Assembly (NCBI GenBank): GCA_021323855.1
Contig: JAJPKE010000018.1
Span: 48,302-112,301, forward strand
Direction of reading: 5' to 3'
Source: Chloroflexota bacterium
GTDB lineage: Bacteria > Chloroflexota > Ktedonobacteria > Ktedonobacterales > JADMIN01
DNA length: 64,000 nt
The notes below the pieces were generated by a model that ran no database searches, was not told the DNA's origin, and saw only the letters and a list, made by a program, of their open reading frames with translations. Positions 49,758-58,110 of the stretch are shown here, in pieces; the stretch's first letter is position 1, and the number at the start of each line of letters is the position of its first letter. The position numbers were made by a program, and so were the translations under genes.

Positions 49758-51176
49758 GTGAACAGTGAAACCCAAGCTATTCAACCGATGACATTTGATC
49801 CTGCTCGTCTTCAGGCGCTGCGTGCCAGCCTCCAGGGGAGCGCGCTCGTTCCTGGCGATGAGGGGTATGATACGGCGCGGCAAACATGGGAGGCCACCAC
49901 TTTTGAGCAGCACCCGGCGATCATCGTGCTGCCCGCCGCTGCCGCCGATGTCGTTGCCGCCGTCAATTTTGCGCGTGAGCATGCGCTTCCCATTGCCGTG
50001 CAGGGCGGAGGCCACGGGCATCCACACCCTGCCGATGGCGCGCTGCTGGTGAACTTTGCCAACATGAGAGGCGTGCAGATCAATGCGGAGACGGCCACCG
50101 CGCGCATCGAGCCAGGCGTGAAAGGGCTTGACATCGTTCAGGCGGCTTCCCAGTATGGCCTGGCGCCGCTTACCGGATTTGCTCCAACCGTCGGCTTCGT
50201 TGGCTATCTGCTCGGTGGCGGCTTTGGCTGGCTGGTGCGCCAGTATGGGCCAGCGGCGGGCAGTCTCCGCTCCGCTGAGGTGGTGACAGCCGATGGACGC
50301 TTGTTGCAGGTGAGCGAGAACAGCCACCCTGATCTCTTCTGGGGTCTACGCGGCGGTGGCGGCAACTTTGGCATCGTCACCGCGCTTGAATGTAGCCTCT
50401 ACCCGGTCAAAGAGGTCTTTGGCGGCCAGATTGCCTACCCGATTGCGCAGGGCAAAGAGGTTTTGCGTGCGTATTCGCGCTGGGTAAAGACGGTTCCCAA
50501 CGAACTGACCACTGCCCTGCGCATCGTGCATTTCCCACCGAGTCCCGCGCTGCCGCCGGATTTGCGCGGCGCGTCGCTGATCGTCGTGCTGGCTTGCTAC
50601 AACGGCGAGGCGACGGCGGGGGAGGCGCTGCTGCAACCGATGCGGACGCTGGGCACGCCCGTCTACGATACATTCGCCCAGATTCCCTATTCGCAGGTCG
50701 CCACCATCGCCAACGACCCAACCGAAGCGCCGCCGGTCTTTTATTTCCGTGGAGCTGGCGCATTCCAGGACTTCTCGGATGGCGATATTGAGGCGATCAT
50801 CAACACGGCGGGCAACCCTGCCTCTGGCATCTTCGTGGTCGAGATACGCCATTTCGGCGACGCGCTTGCTCGCCATTCAGAAGACGCCATGCCCTTCGCT
50901 CTGCGCCGGGCAACGCTCTTTCTGGTGGCGATGGCGGTGGCTCCCTCTCCCGATGCGCTCGCCACTGGCAAACAGTCAATTGCAACGATGATGCAGGCAA
51001 TGGCGCCCAGCGCAACGAGTGAAATGCTCATCAATGGTCTGGGGCCGGAAAACGCCAGCCCTGAGCAGACGCGCGCCTCGTACTCGCCGGAAGTCTACCG
51101 GCGCTTAGTCGCGCTCAAGGACCAGTACGATCCGCAGAACACCTTCCGCTTCAATCACAACATCCTCCCATCGTAG
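49758..51176 (+). CDS. FAD-linked oxidoreductase (berberine-bridge-type)
   Basis: About 472 residues. The FAD_binding_4 domain has IAVQGGGHGHPHP, where H86 would carry a covalent FAD, then ARIEPGVKGLDIVQAA, FAPTVGFVGYLLGGGFGWLVRQYG and LFWGLRGGGGNFGIVTALE. The C-terminus has the BBE element YDPQNTFRFNHNI. The second flavin-linking cysteine of many members is absent, so attachment would be single. These enzymes oxidise sugars, alcohols or alkaloid-like substrates. The GTG start at 49758 is chosen over the ATG at 49788 with moderate certainty. Confidence 0.9.
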   Translation: MNSETQAIQPMTFDPARLQALRASLQGSALVPGDEGYDTARQTWEATTFEQHPAIIVLPAAAADVVAAVNFAREHALPIAVQGGGHGHPHPADGALLVNFANMRGVQINAETATARIEPGVKGLDIVQAASQYGLAPLTGFAPTVGFVGYLLGGGFGWLVRQYGPAAGSLRSAEVVTADGRLLQVSENSHPDLFWGLRGGGGNFGIVTALECSLYPVKEVFGGQIAYPIAQGKEVLRAYSRWVKTVPNELTTALRIVHFPPSPALPPDLRGASLIVVLACYNGEATAGEALLQPMRTLGTPVYDTFAQIPYSQVATIANDPTEAPPVFYFRGAGAFQDFSDGDIEAIINTAGNPASGIFVVEIRHFGDALARHSEDAMPFALRRATLFLVAMAVAPSPDALATGKQSIATMMQAMAPSATSEMLINGLGPENASPEQTRASYSPEVYRRLVALKDQYDPQNTFRFNHNILPS

Positions 51177-51306
51177 GCGCACATTCACCCGTCGACTCCG
51201 CCGGCCCTTCCGGTCTTCCCGCTCCCACAAGGAGTGATACCGGAGGGGTTTCTCTGCGTCCCCCTCTTCTCCCGCGCACCCATCTGACCACCCGCGCCCC
51301 TCTGCC

Positions 51307-51342
51307 TCCCCTCTCCCACCAGGAGAGGGGCTGGGGGTGAGG
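51307..51342. repeat. Short-form hairpin repeat (copy 13)
   Basis: TCCCCTCTCCC / AGGAGAGGGG around ACC, followed by CTGGGGGTGAGG. In tandem with the long-form copy that follows. Confidence 0.85.
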
Positions 51343-51357
51343 GTTCGACGCTCTGCC

Positions 51358-51460
51358 TCCCCTCTCCCGCGCACGGGGATGAGTCTCCGCCATGCGAAGC
51401 ATGGAAGCACTGCCTGGCAGTGCGGAGGAGGCGATGAGCGAAGCGGAGGGGCTGGGGATG
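51358..51460. repeat. Long-form intergenic hairpin repeat (copy 14)
   Basis: Same outer arms as copy 1 (CCCCTCTCCCGCGCACGGGG and GCGGAGGGGCTGGGG). Internal stems are 51390-51395/51399-51404 (CCATGC, loop GAA) and 51407-51413/51417-51423 (GCACTGC, loop CTG), separated by AA. The stem sequences differ from copy 1 but the layout is the same. It lies in the 470-base gap before the gene at 51648, which holds no other recognised feature besides copy 13. Confidence 0.8.
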
Positions 51461-51647
51461 GGGATGGGGCCATTCTCTCAAATCCACCCACCAATCCATC
51501 GCTGGATGGACGTGTCTCCACCCGTTGTCCTGGCATCATTTGCACATCACCGCGACGCAACACTGCCAACACACCGCAACGCGCCGCCCTGACGACAAAG
51601 CGAAACGATACAGCGCAACGCAACAGCTTTTTACAGAGGAGACAACC

Positions 51648-52358
51648 ATGAACAGCATGAACGACCTGAATACGGCAACCATGACTGGGGAAGAGCGCCA
51701 GCCAGAGCAACAAGGGCAGCCGGGCAACCGCGATTTCGCCATGCCATTGGGCGCGCTGACGGACGGCTATCTGGAATTCGCCCACCATGCTCCGTATGTC
51801 ACCTTGCAGACGGACCCGGCGATGCGCGACCTCTATCGCGCGCACTTCGAAGGCATCGTGCCGCAGGTGCAGGCGCGTGAGGGCAGCGGTAACGTCATCG
51901 TGCGCTATCCCTACTTCAATTTCCTCGATTGGGTGCGCTGGGCGTTCCTTCCCTATAGCTCGAACGCCGAAATCCTGCTCAACGAGTCGGTTCCCTGGCG
52001 TATCCGCGTGCAGGGCGGCACAGCAAACCTGCATGCCGACCTGAGCCGGCTGGTGTTGCGCTCGCTGGACCTGAACGGCGGCGTCAGTAAGGCGCAGATT
52101 ACGCTGCCGCGTTGCGAAGGCACTGTTACTGTGCGCGTTGGTGGTGGCGTCAGCCAGATCACCTTTCATCGCCCTGCCGGAGTTGCCGCGCATGTGGTAG
52201 TCAATGGCGGCGCCAGCAGCCTGACCTTCGACGAACGCTATTTCGGCGCCATCGGTGGTGAGGTGCGAATGGAGAGCGCCGATTATCAGACCGCCGCCAG
52301 CCGCTACGACATTATCATCGCGGGCGGCGCCAGCCATCTCACCATAGACACCATTTAA
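51648..52358 (+). CDS. Protein of unknown function with C-terminal beta-strand-rich region
   Basis: A 236-residue protein. No signal peptide is visible. The N-terminal 35 residues are polar. Residues 40-110 contain an aromatic-rich segment (VIVRYPYFNFLDWVRWAFLPY). The second half alternates short strands and glycines, with repeats of the type LxxGVSKAxITLP, VxVGGGVSQITFH and VxNGGASSLTF, which resemble the toastrack/DUF4097-like beta-helix of bacterial envelope-stress proteins. The start follows AGAGGAG. The match is only by pattern, so the family is open. Confidence 0.7.
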   Translation: MNSMNDLNTATMTGEERQPEQQGQPGNRDFAMPLGALTDGYLEFAHHAPYVTLQTDPAMRDLYRAHFEGIVPQVQAREGSGNVIVRYPYFNFLDWVRWAFLPYSSNAEILLNESVPWRIRVQGGTANLHADLSRLVLRSLDLNGGVSKAQITLPRCEGTVTVRVGGGVSQITFHRPAGVAAHVVVNGGASSLTFDERYFGAIGGEVRMESADYQTAASRYDIIIAGGASHLTIDTI

Positions 52359-52404
52359 GCAGCTTCTCCCCTCACTTGCGTCCGCTTGAACGCCATCGCC
52401 CGCA

Positions 52405-52446
52405 CTCCCCTCTCCCGCGCACGGGGGAGGGGCCGGGGGTGGGGGC
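52405..52446. repeat. Short-form hairpin repeat (copy 15)
   Basis: CTCCCCTCTCCCGCGCACGG then GGGAGGGGCCGGGGGTGGGGG. It lies between the gene at 51648 and the DHA2 exporter gene. Confidence 0.85.
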
Positions 52447-52471
52447 TTTCTATCTCACAGAGGTTCACATC

Positions 52472-54247
52472 ATGGAAACAACGACACTCGTACCCGGCGC
52501 GGAGAACACCACCGCGCCAGCGCCCGGCGAAAAGCGCCGCCTGCGTGGCTTCGCGCTTGCCAGCGTGATGATTGCGCTGCTGCTTACCCTGCTGTTGGAG
52601 GCGCTCGACCAGACCGTTGTCGGCACGGCGCTGCCAAAGATCATTGGCACACTGCACGGCTTCGACCGCTATAGCTGGGTCGTGACGGCGTATCTGCTGA
52701 CCTCAACGGTGGTGACGCCCATCGCCGGCGCGCTCTCCGATCAGTTTGGTCGCAAGTGGTTCCTGGTGAGCGGTAGCGCGCTCTTTCTCGGCGCCTCGTT
52801 CCTCTCCGGCGCGGCGCAGACGATGAATCAGCTCATCATCTTCCGCGCGCTGCAAGGGCTGGGGGCAGGCATCGGCATCGCGCTGGTCATGACCATCATC
52901 GGTGACATCTTCCCACCAGCCGAACGCGCCAAGTGGCAGGGGGTAGTTGCCAGCGCCTATGGCATCTCGAATCTCATCGGCCCGACGCTTGGCGGCCTGC
53001 TCTCCGATCACGGTCCGCTGCTGGGCAACTTCGTTACCGATGCGACGCGCTGGCGCTGGGTCTTCTATGTCAATCTGCCGGTCGGTTTGCTGGCGTTGCT
53101 GGCGCTCCTGATCTACCTGCCAGCACATCTCTCCGAACGCAGCAGCCAATTGACGGGTTGGGCAGCCGTCCGTCGCATAGACTTCTCTGGCGCGCTGCTG
53201 GCCGCAGGCGCGACGGTTTGCCTGCTGCTCGGCCTGAGCTGGGGCGGCGACCAGACCTATGCCTGGGGGTCGCCACAGGTGATCGGCACGCTGGCTGGCG
53301 CGGTGGCGCTGTTCGTCGCCTTCTTCATCAATGAACGCTTTGCCATACAGCCGATTCTGCCGCTTGGCCTGCTACGCAATCAGGTGTTCGCGGCGGATTC
53401 CGCGCTCACCCTGACGACCGGCATGGTGATGGTGCCGCTCTTCATCTACCTGCCGCTCTTCCTGCAAGGTGTGCTGAACGCATCGGCCACCAGTTCCGGG
53501 CTGATTAGCACGCCGATGTCGGTCAGCGTCGTTCTCGGCGCAGGCGTTGCCACCGGCGTCATGACGAAGCTTGGGCGCTATCAGATCAGCACCATCATCG
53601 GCGCAATTGTGTTGGCGTTCGGAGTGTTCCTGCTCTCGCGGATGTCCGCGACGACGACCCTCTTCGAGGCGGGCAGCTATATGGTGATAGCCGGTGTTGG
53701 GCTGGGCCTGCTCTTCGCGGTGCAGACGGTGGCGGCGCAAAACTCCGTCTCCGATACGCTGCTCGGCGTCGCCACCAGTTCCATTCGCTATTTGCAGGCG
53801 CTTGGCTCGGTGATCGGCGTGGCGGTGGTCGGCACGGTCGTCAATAATTCGCTCGCCACTGATCTGGCGCGGCGGATTCCCGCTGGCACGGCAGAGCGGC
53901 TCACCCCGGCGGGCCTTCAGTACGCGACCAATCCGCAGGTGTTGGTCAACGCCGATTATCGTGCCTCGATCATCCATACCGCGCAACAGTATGCCGTGCA
54001 GTTTGCCACGCAACATCTGCCCGCCGGACCGCAACGCGATGCCGTCGCGCGCCTGGTCAGCCAGCAGACCGCCGCGCTGCTTCAGCAGGTCTTCGATGCG
54101 CTCAGAATGTCGCTCACTGTTGCTATACAACACGGCTTTCTGGTAACATTGGTCTTCGCCGCCCTCATCGTGCTGGCGGCCCTCTTCCTGAAAGATGTGC
54201 CTCAGAACACGCTGAACACTCAGACCAGGACGCAGAAGCAACGCTGA
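52472..54247 (+). CDS. DHA2-family (14-helix) MFS drug exporter
   Basis: About 591 residues with 14 hydrophobic segments. Motif C-like TM1 is LLEALDQTVVGTALPKI, followed by YSWVVTAYLLTSTVVTPIAGALSDQFGRKWF (loop-2 motif A). The long C-terminus from residue 450 is the extended last loop typical of EmrB/QacA-like pumps, ending in a basic tail. Exports drugs or lipids by proton exchange. The ATG at 52472 follows AGAGG. No regulator is next to it, but the downstream alpha/beta hydrolase gene is on the same strand, 83 bases away. Confidence 0.93.
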   Translation: METTTLVPGAENTTAPAPGEKRRLRGFALASVMIALLLTLLLEALDQTVVGTALPKIIGTLHGFDRYSWVVTAYLLTSTVVTPIAGALSDQFGRKWFLVSGSALFLGASFLSGAAQTMNQLIIFRALQGLGAGIGIALVMTIIGDIFPPAERAKWQGVVASAYGISNLIGPTLGGLLSDHGPLLGNFVTDATRWRWVFYVNLPVGLLALLALLIYLPAHLSERSSQLTGWAAVRRIDFSGALLAAGATVCLLLGLSWGGDQTYAWGSPQVIGTLAGAVALFVAFFINERFAIQPILPLGLLRNQVFAADSALTLTTGMVMVPLFIYLPLFLQGVLNASATSSGLISTPMSVSVVLGAGVATGVMTKLGRYQISTIIGAIVLAFGVFLLSRMSATTTLFEAGSYMVIAGVGLGLLFAVQTVAAQNSVSDTLLGVATSSIRYLQALGSVIGVAVVGTVVNNSLATDLARRIPAGTAERLTPAGLQYATNPQVLVNADYRASIIHTAQQYAVQFATQHLPAGPQRDAVARLVSQQTAALLQQVFDALRMSLTVAIQHGFLVTLVFAALIVLAALFLKDVPQNTLNTQTRTQKQR

Positions 54248-54330
54248 ACCCATCACGTTCCACCGCTTCTTTACGCGGGCGGTACACGTCCGCTCCATGA
54301 TTCCACGAAACACGAAAGGTTATCAGACCC

Positions 54331-55233
54331 ATGAAAACGGAAACACAAACGGCCACAGCCGTCCAGGGCGCCTATACCACCATCTCTGTCATCTCACGCG
54401 ATGGCACTACCATCGGCTATCGCCAACTTGGTCACGGCCCAGGCGTGGTGTTGCTGCACGGCGCGATGGTGTCCGGTCAGGACTTCACGCAACTGGGCGC
54501 AGCGCTGGCGGATCTTTTCACCGTCTATCTGCCGGATCGCCGGGGCCGCGGCCTCAGCGGCCCGTTTGGCGACCACTACAGCATGCAGAAGGAGGTGGAA
54601 GACCTCGATGCGCTGCTGACCAAAACGGGCGCACACCGGGTCTTCGGTGTCAGCGCCGGTGGGCTGATCTGCCTTCAGGCTGCTCTGACGCTGCCAGCTA
54701 TCGAGAAGATGGCGCTCTATGAGCCGGCGCTGCTTATGGATGGCACGGCGCACACGTCCTGGCTCCCACGCTACGACCAGGAGATGGCCGAGGGCAAGGT
54801 GGCAGCCGCGCTTGTCACCTGCATGAAGGGGCTAGAGTTGGGCGGCCCTGCTATGAATGCCATGCCCAACTGGTTGCTCGAACGGCTCACGAATATGGCG
54901 ATGAAAAGCGAGGACAAGAAGGCGCAGCCCGGCGATGTCACGATGCGAAAACTTGCGCCGACGCTTCACTATGATGGAGTGCTGCTTGCCGAGATGAGCG
55001 GGACGCTGGACCGCTTCCGTGGAGTGCAGGCAGAGGTGTTGTTGCTTGGCGGCAGCAAAGGGTTGCCGTTCTTGAAGCCGACGCTCGACGCGCTGCAAAA
55101 GACGCTGCCACACGTCGTCAAGCGCATGGAATTTCCCGGCCTGGAACACGGCGGGGCCAACAATCCCAGCAACACCAATCGCGGCAGCAAGCCGGAACTG
55201 GTGGCGCAAGAACTGCGGCAGTTTTTCGCGTAG
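54331..55233 (+). CDS. Alpha/beta hydrolase
   Basis: A 300-residue protein of the common alpha/beta hydrolase fold. It has GTTIGYRQLGHGPGVVLLHGAMVS (oxyanion region), the nucleophile elbow VSAGG (FGVSAGGLICLQAA) and the late histidine in LEHGGANN. A lid-like region with several methionines is between residues 150 and 210. The substrate is unknown. AAAGG precedes the ATG. A strong terminator lies at 55263-55307. Confidence 0.88.
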   Translation: MKTETQTATAVQGAYTTISVISRDGTTIGYRQLGHGPGVVLLHGAMVSGQDFTQLGAALADLFTVYLPDRRGRGLSGPFGDHYSMQKEVEDLDALLTKTGAHRVFGVSAGGLICLQAALTLPAIEKMALYEPALLMDGTAHTSWLPRYDQEMAEGKVAAALVTCMKGLELGGPAMNAMPNWLLERLTNMAMKSEDKKAQPGDVTMRKLAPTLHYDGVLLAEMSGTLDRFRGVQAEVLLLGGSKGLPFLKPTLDALQKTLPHVVKRMEFPGLEHGGANNPSNTNRGSKPELVAQELRQFFA

Positions 55234-55262
55234 CTAGTGGGCATCCGTATCCTGATTCACTT

Positions 55263-55307
55263 GCGCACTTTCCTCGGCCAGACCCGGCTGGGGAAGGTGC
55301 GCTTCTT
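55263..55307 (+). terminator. Rho-independent terminator
   Basis: Stem GCGCACTTTCC / GGAAGGTGCGC (one mismatch, inner CCAG/CTGG) followed by TTCTTT. Confidence 0.75.
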
Positions 55308-55497
55308 TGCGGCCAACGAGTACCGATGAAAATGGGGATATCTTGCTACATTGCGCTGTATTCGCATCTGGTGTGGAGCGCCTTGCAATGGAGGCGCAGC
55401 GCCTGAGCAAAAAATACAGGAATCTTACACTCATCTGTCACCGCAAAATATGTAGCCCTACCTCACTCGACTGAGAAGAAAGTACTGTGAACCGGCA

Positions 55498-55525
55498 TTG
55501 ACCCCCTCAGAGTCTTGTATATTCT
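55498..55525 (+). promoter_or_regulatory. Promoter of the lysozyme-like gene
   Basis: TTGACC (55498-55503), a 16-base spacer and TATTCT (55520-55525). Implies a leader of about 255 bases before the start codon at 55789. Confidence 0.65.
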
Positions 55526-55531
55526 CCCTCG

Positions 55532-55788
55532 TGCCGTTTGTGCGTAACACAAGCATATGCAGGCGGGTGTCAACTTTGTGCCCATAGTGCCGTGTTTGTT
55601 TTTGGTTTGTTGCGCGCGATTCAGCGGCAACAGTTGAAAATGCCTGGCGTTGAAATCGGCAGCCTGGTTTGGGGCTGTCCTGTTGGGGGAGCCGTAGGGG
55701 AAGCGCAACCCCCGAGGAGGGTTACAGGTCGCGGTTTCGCAGCCGCGATAGCTCCTGGCACGGTGCGGGAGCTTTCTTGGAGGTTTTT
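55532..55788 (+). promoter_or_regulatory. Long structured 5' leader, class unknown
   Basis: The leader contains several strong pairings: GGGGGAGCC...GGGGAAGCGCAACCCCC (55684-55718 region), TCGCGG-tttcgcag-CCGCGA near 55732, and AGCTCC...GGGAGCT followed by TTTCTT (55749-55780), a terminator-like hairpin that ends just before the SD. Such leaders are common in front of wall-hydrolase genes, where c-di-AMP riboswitches occur, but I could not match the known consensus. It could be a riboswitch or an SD-masking structure. Confidence 0.45.
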
Positions 55789-56484
55789 GTGAGTCAAGTC
55801 TACGTCTTGAATCGTGTCACTCGTGTAGTGCGTTCGCTTCGTGTAGTTCCGGTGGCCGTTGCAGTGGCCGCCATCCTCGGCCTGACACTGGCCGCCACAC
55901 AATTCACCGCCGCTCCGTCGGCACATGCCGCCTCCGCAAATCTGCATTACCAGCGCGGCTATTATCTGGATAACGGCTGGTTCTGCTATGGTTGGGACAC
56001 TGGCTATTATCGCTGCACGCATCACTGGCATCGCTCCGGTGGTCGCGTCATCTCAGACAACCCCGCCTGGGTTCCCAACTATGGCCTGACGACCACCAGC
56101 ACGTCTTCGGCTGGTTCGTCTCATAGCTCCTCGACGCCTGCGAAGAAGGCGCCAGCCCCGGCTCCGGTTCACACGGCTCCCGCGCCTGCGCCAGCCCCCA
56201 GCGGCAGCGTGCAGGGCATGATCGAGCAGGTCTTCGGCGCATACGCTGGTCAGGCGATTGCCGTCGCCCGCTGTGAGTCTGGCTTGAATCCGGGCGCGAC
56301 GAACCCAATTGCTGTCGGCAACAGCCACGCAGCCGGTGTCTTCCAGATTCTCTACCCCAGCACCTGGGCCGGCACCTCGTATGCCGGGTACTCACCATAC
56401 AACGCCTGGGCGAATATCAACGCTGCTCACCAGATCTTCGTGCGCGACGGCTATAGCTGGCGCGAGTGGGTCTGCCAGCCGTAA
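55789..56484 (+). CDS. Secreted lysozyme-like (transglycosylase) protein
   Basis: A 231-residue protein starting at a GTG with TGGAGG five bases upstream. A signal peptide (VAVAVAAILGLTLAATQF with AHA cleavage-like site) is followed by a short cysteine/histidine/tryptophan-rich segment (CYGWDTGYYRCTHHWH), a P/A/S linker, and a C-terminal lysozyme-like fold: AIAVARCESGLNPGATN, with E as general acid, GVFQILYPSTW and NAWANINAAHQIF. It probably cuts peptidoglycan during growth or resuscitation. It has a long structured leader. A terminator follows at 56593-56630. Confidence 0.88.
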   Translation: MSQVYVLNRVTRVVRSLRVVPVAVAVAAILGLTLAATQFTAAPSAHAASANLHYQRGYYLDNGWFCYGWDTGYYRCTHHWHRSGGRVISDNPAWVPNYGLTTTSTSSAGSSHSSSTPAKKAPAPAPVHTAPAPAPAPSGSVQGMIEQVFGAYAGQAIAVARCESGLNPGATNPIAVGNSHAAGVFQILYPSTWAGTSYAGYSPYNAWANINAAHQIFVRDGYSWREWVCQP

Positions 56485-56592
56485 TTTCAACCGCCATTGA
56501 TGCGCATATCCGGCGTCGCTTGCTTTTCGCGGCATGCCGGATACGCGCCGGGGGCGCAAGCATAACAAACACACGCCTGAGCATTACCTTTT

Positions 56593-56630
56593 GAGCCAGG
56601 GGAGCGCATGATGCGCGCTCCTGGCTTCTT
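56593..56630 (+). terminator. Rho-independent terminator
   Basis: AGCCAGG/CCTGGCT stem, extended by GAGCGC/GCGCGCTC, with loop ATGAT and tail TCTTC. Ends the lysozyme-like gene. A second weaker hairpin (ATCCGGC/GCCGGAT) precedes it. Confidence 0.75.
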
Positions 56631-56670
56631 CGCGTTTATCTCCTCACTTATACTCCCTACTTATCTCCTC

Positions 56671-56721
56671 TTGACGGCTAGAGTGTCGAGCCGGTATACT
56701 ACCCGTAATCGTTACCGTAAC
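56671..56721 (+). promoter_or_regulatory. lacI-type gene promoter with operator
   Basis: TTGACG (56671-56676), 18 bases, TATACT (56695-56700), followed directly by overlapping dyads GTAATCGTTAC (56705-56715) and GTTACCGTAAC (56711-56721). These are typical of GalR/LacI operators (GTAA...TTAC) and suit autorepression. Confidence 0.65.
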
Positions 56722-56813
56722 CGAGACCGGATTGTACCGCGCCCGCCTGCCTCGCTCGTGTGCGCGCACCACTGCCAGGTTATTTGACAACCGCCTATCC
56801 GGAGGTGTCTGCT

Positions 56814-57965
56814 GTGCCAGCAAAACTCACCATTCGTGACATAGCGCGCCTCGCTGGTGTCTCGACGGCCACCGTCTCGCGGGTGCTCAACAACAAACCC
56901 GATGTGGACCCGGCGACCCGCGAACGCATCATGAGCATCGTCAATGAGCAACGCTACGTACCCAGCGCGACGGCCTCGAGCCTGGCCGGTGGACGTTCCT
57001 CGTTGCTGGGAGTGCTGGTGCCTTCGCTCACCTGGCCGTTGATGCCGAACATCCTGCAAGGCATCGCTGAGGTCATCGAGCAGACGGCGTATGAGCTGGT
57101 CCTCTATAGCATCAGCCACCGTACCGACCGTAGCAGCCTGATTGACCACATCCTTTCCACCAGGCTGATCGCCGGTCTGATCGCCGTCTATCCCGATGGC
57201 ATCGCCCGCGCCGAAATGATGAATGACGGCAACCCGGAAGCCTCTAGCCACCTCGTAGAACTCTATCAGCATGGGCTGCCGCTCGTCATTCTGGATGACC
57301 AGCGCTTGCCCAGCGCAACGCCCTGGGTCGGGCCAGATAACCGCATCGGCGCATATGAGGCCGTCAAACACCTGGTGAATCTGGGGCACCGGCGCATCGC
57401 CTATATCCAGGGTCCGCTGCAATATCAGTGTTCGCATGACCGTTTTGACGGCTACCAGCAGGCGCTCCGCGAGGCGCAGATCGAGGTAGACCCGTCCCTC
57501 ATCTTCCAGGGCGATTTCAACACACCCAGCGGGTACTCCGCCGGTATGCAACTGCTGCAACTGCCGGAGCGCCCGACGGCGGTGTTCGTCGCCAACGATC
57601 AGATGGCGTGGGGTGTGCTGGCGGCGGGCAGAGAGCAAAAATTGCGGCTGCCCGAAGATTTAGCGGTAATTGGTTTCGATGACACTGCGCTCTCCGCGCA
57701 CACGCGGCCCGCCCTGACGACGGTGCGACAGCCGTTCCAGGAGATGGGCAAGAGCGCGGCGGAACTGCTGTTAACGCTGGTTTCGATGCCCAAAAACCTC
57801 AATAACGGCTGGTATGATCCAGTCTCGCATCTGGTGCGAGCGCATGCCGGCATGGACAAAAAGAATCCCGTCCATGTGCAATTGCCGACGGAACTCATTA
57901 TCCGTGAATCGTGTGGCACGCCGCAGCACGAGCAGGTGCCGGAGTTTCGCATTCCCATCAACTGA
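56814..57965 (+). CDS. LacI/GalR-family transcriptional regulator
   Basis: A 383-residue repressor. N-terminal HTH: LTIRDIARLAGVSTATVSRVLNNKPDVDPATRERI, followed by the hinge helix ATASSLAGG. The periplasmic-binding-like effector domain spans 60-345, with GVLVPSLTWPLMPNIL, PLVILDDQR and AVFVANDQMAWGVL. A 30-residue tail extends beyond the usual end. The start is a GTG with GGAGG eight bases upstream. Upstream of the ABC/GH1 genes and on the same strand, with its own promoter and operator; it probably senses the imported sugar and represses both promoters. Confidence 0.95.
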   Translation: MPAKLTIRDIARLAGVSTATVSRVLNNKPDVDPATRERIMSIVNEQRYVPSATASSLAGGRSSLLGVLVPSLTWPLMPNILQGIAEVIEQTAYELVLYSISHRTDRSSLIDHILSTRLIAGLIAVYPDGIARAEMMNDGNPEASSHLVELYQHGLPLVILDDQRLPSATPWVGPDNRIGAYEAVKHLVNLGHRRIAYIQGPLQYQCSHDRFDGYQQALREAQIEVDPSLIFQGDFNTPSGYSAGMQLLQLPERPTAVFVANDQMAWGVLAAGREQKLRLPEDLAVIGFDDTALSAHTRPALTTVRQPFQEMGKSAAELLLTLVSMPKNLNNGWYDPVSHLVRAHAGMDKKNPVHVQLPTELIIRESCGTPQHEQVPEFRIPIN

Positions 57966-58010
57966 TCTTCCATAAGATATTCCACAGCAGTTTTGTTGTT
58001 GAAAGGCGCT

Positions 58011-58026
58011 TCTTTTCCGGAAAAGA
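58011..58026. promoter_or_regulatory. 16-bp perfect palindrome upstream of the sugar operon promoter
   Basis: TCTTTTCCGGAAAAGA is a perfect palindrome lying 46 bases after the lacI stop and 32 bases before the -35 box of the transporter promoter. It differs from the GTAA/TTAC operators, so it may be a second control site. Confidence 0.45.
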
Positions 58027-58043
58027 TATCACTTTTCAACGAA

Positions 58044-58110
58044 TTTTACGAAACCGCTTGACAAGATACCACTTCATCCGTATACTCTCTCGTAAGCGGT
58101 TACGAAACCG
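58044..58110 (+). promoter_or_regulatory. Sugar-transport operon promoter with LacI-type operators
   Basis: A near-perfect promoter, TTGACA (58058-58063), 17 bases, TATACT (58081-58086). TTTTACGAAACCG (58044-58056) lies just upstream and GTAAGCGGTTAC (58092-58103), a good LacI/GalR operator with a central CG, lies just downstream; the latter runs into a second copy of TTACGAAACCG (to 58110). Similar dyads occur at the lacI promoter. Confidence 0.75.

Noticed and set aside
53372..54313. 313-codon frame antisense to the DHA2 exporter
   Set aside because: Arginine/histidine-rich shadow of a real gene with no motif or SD.
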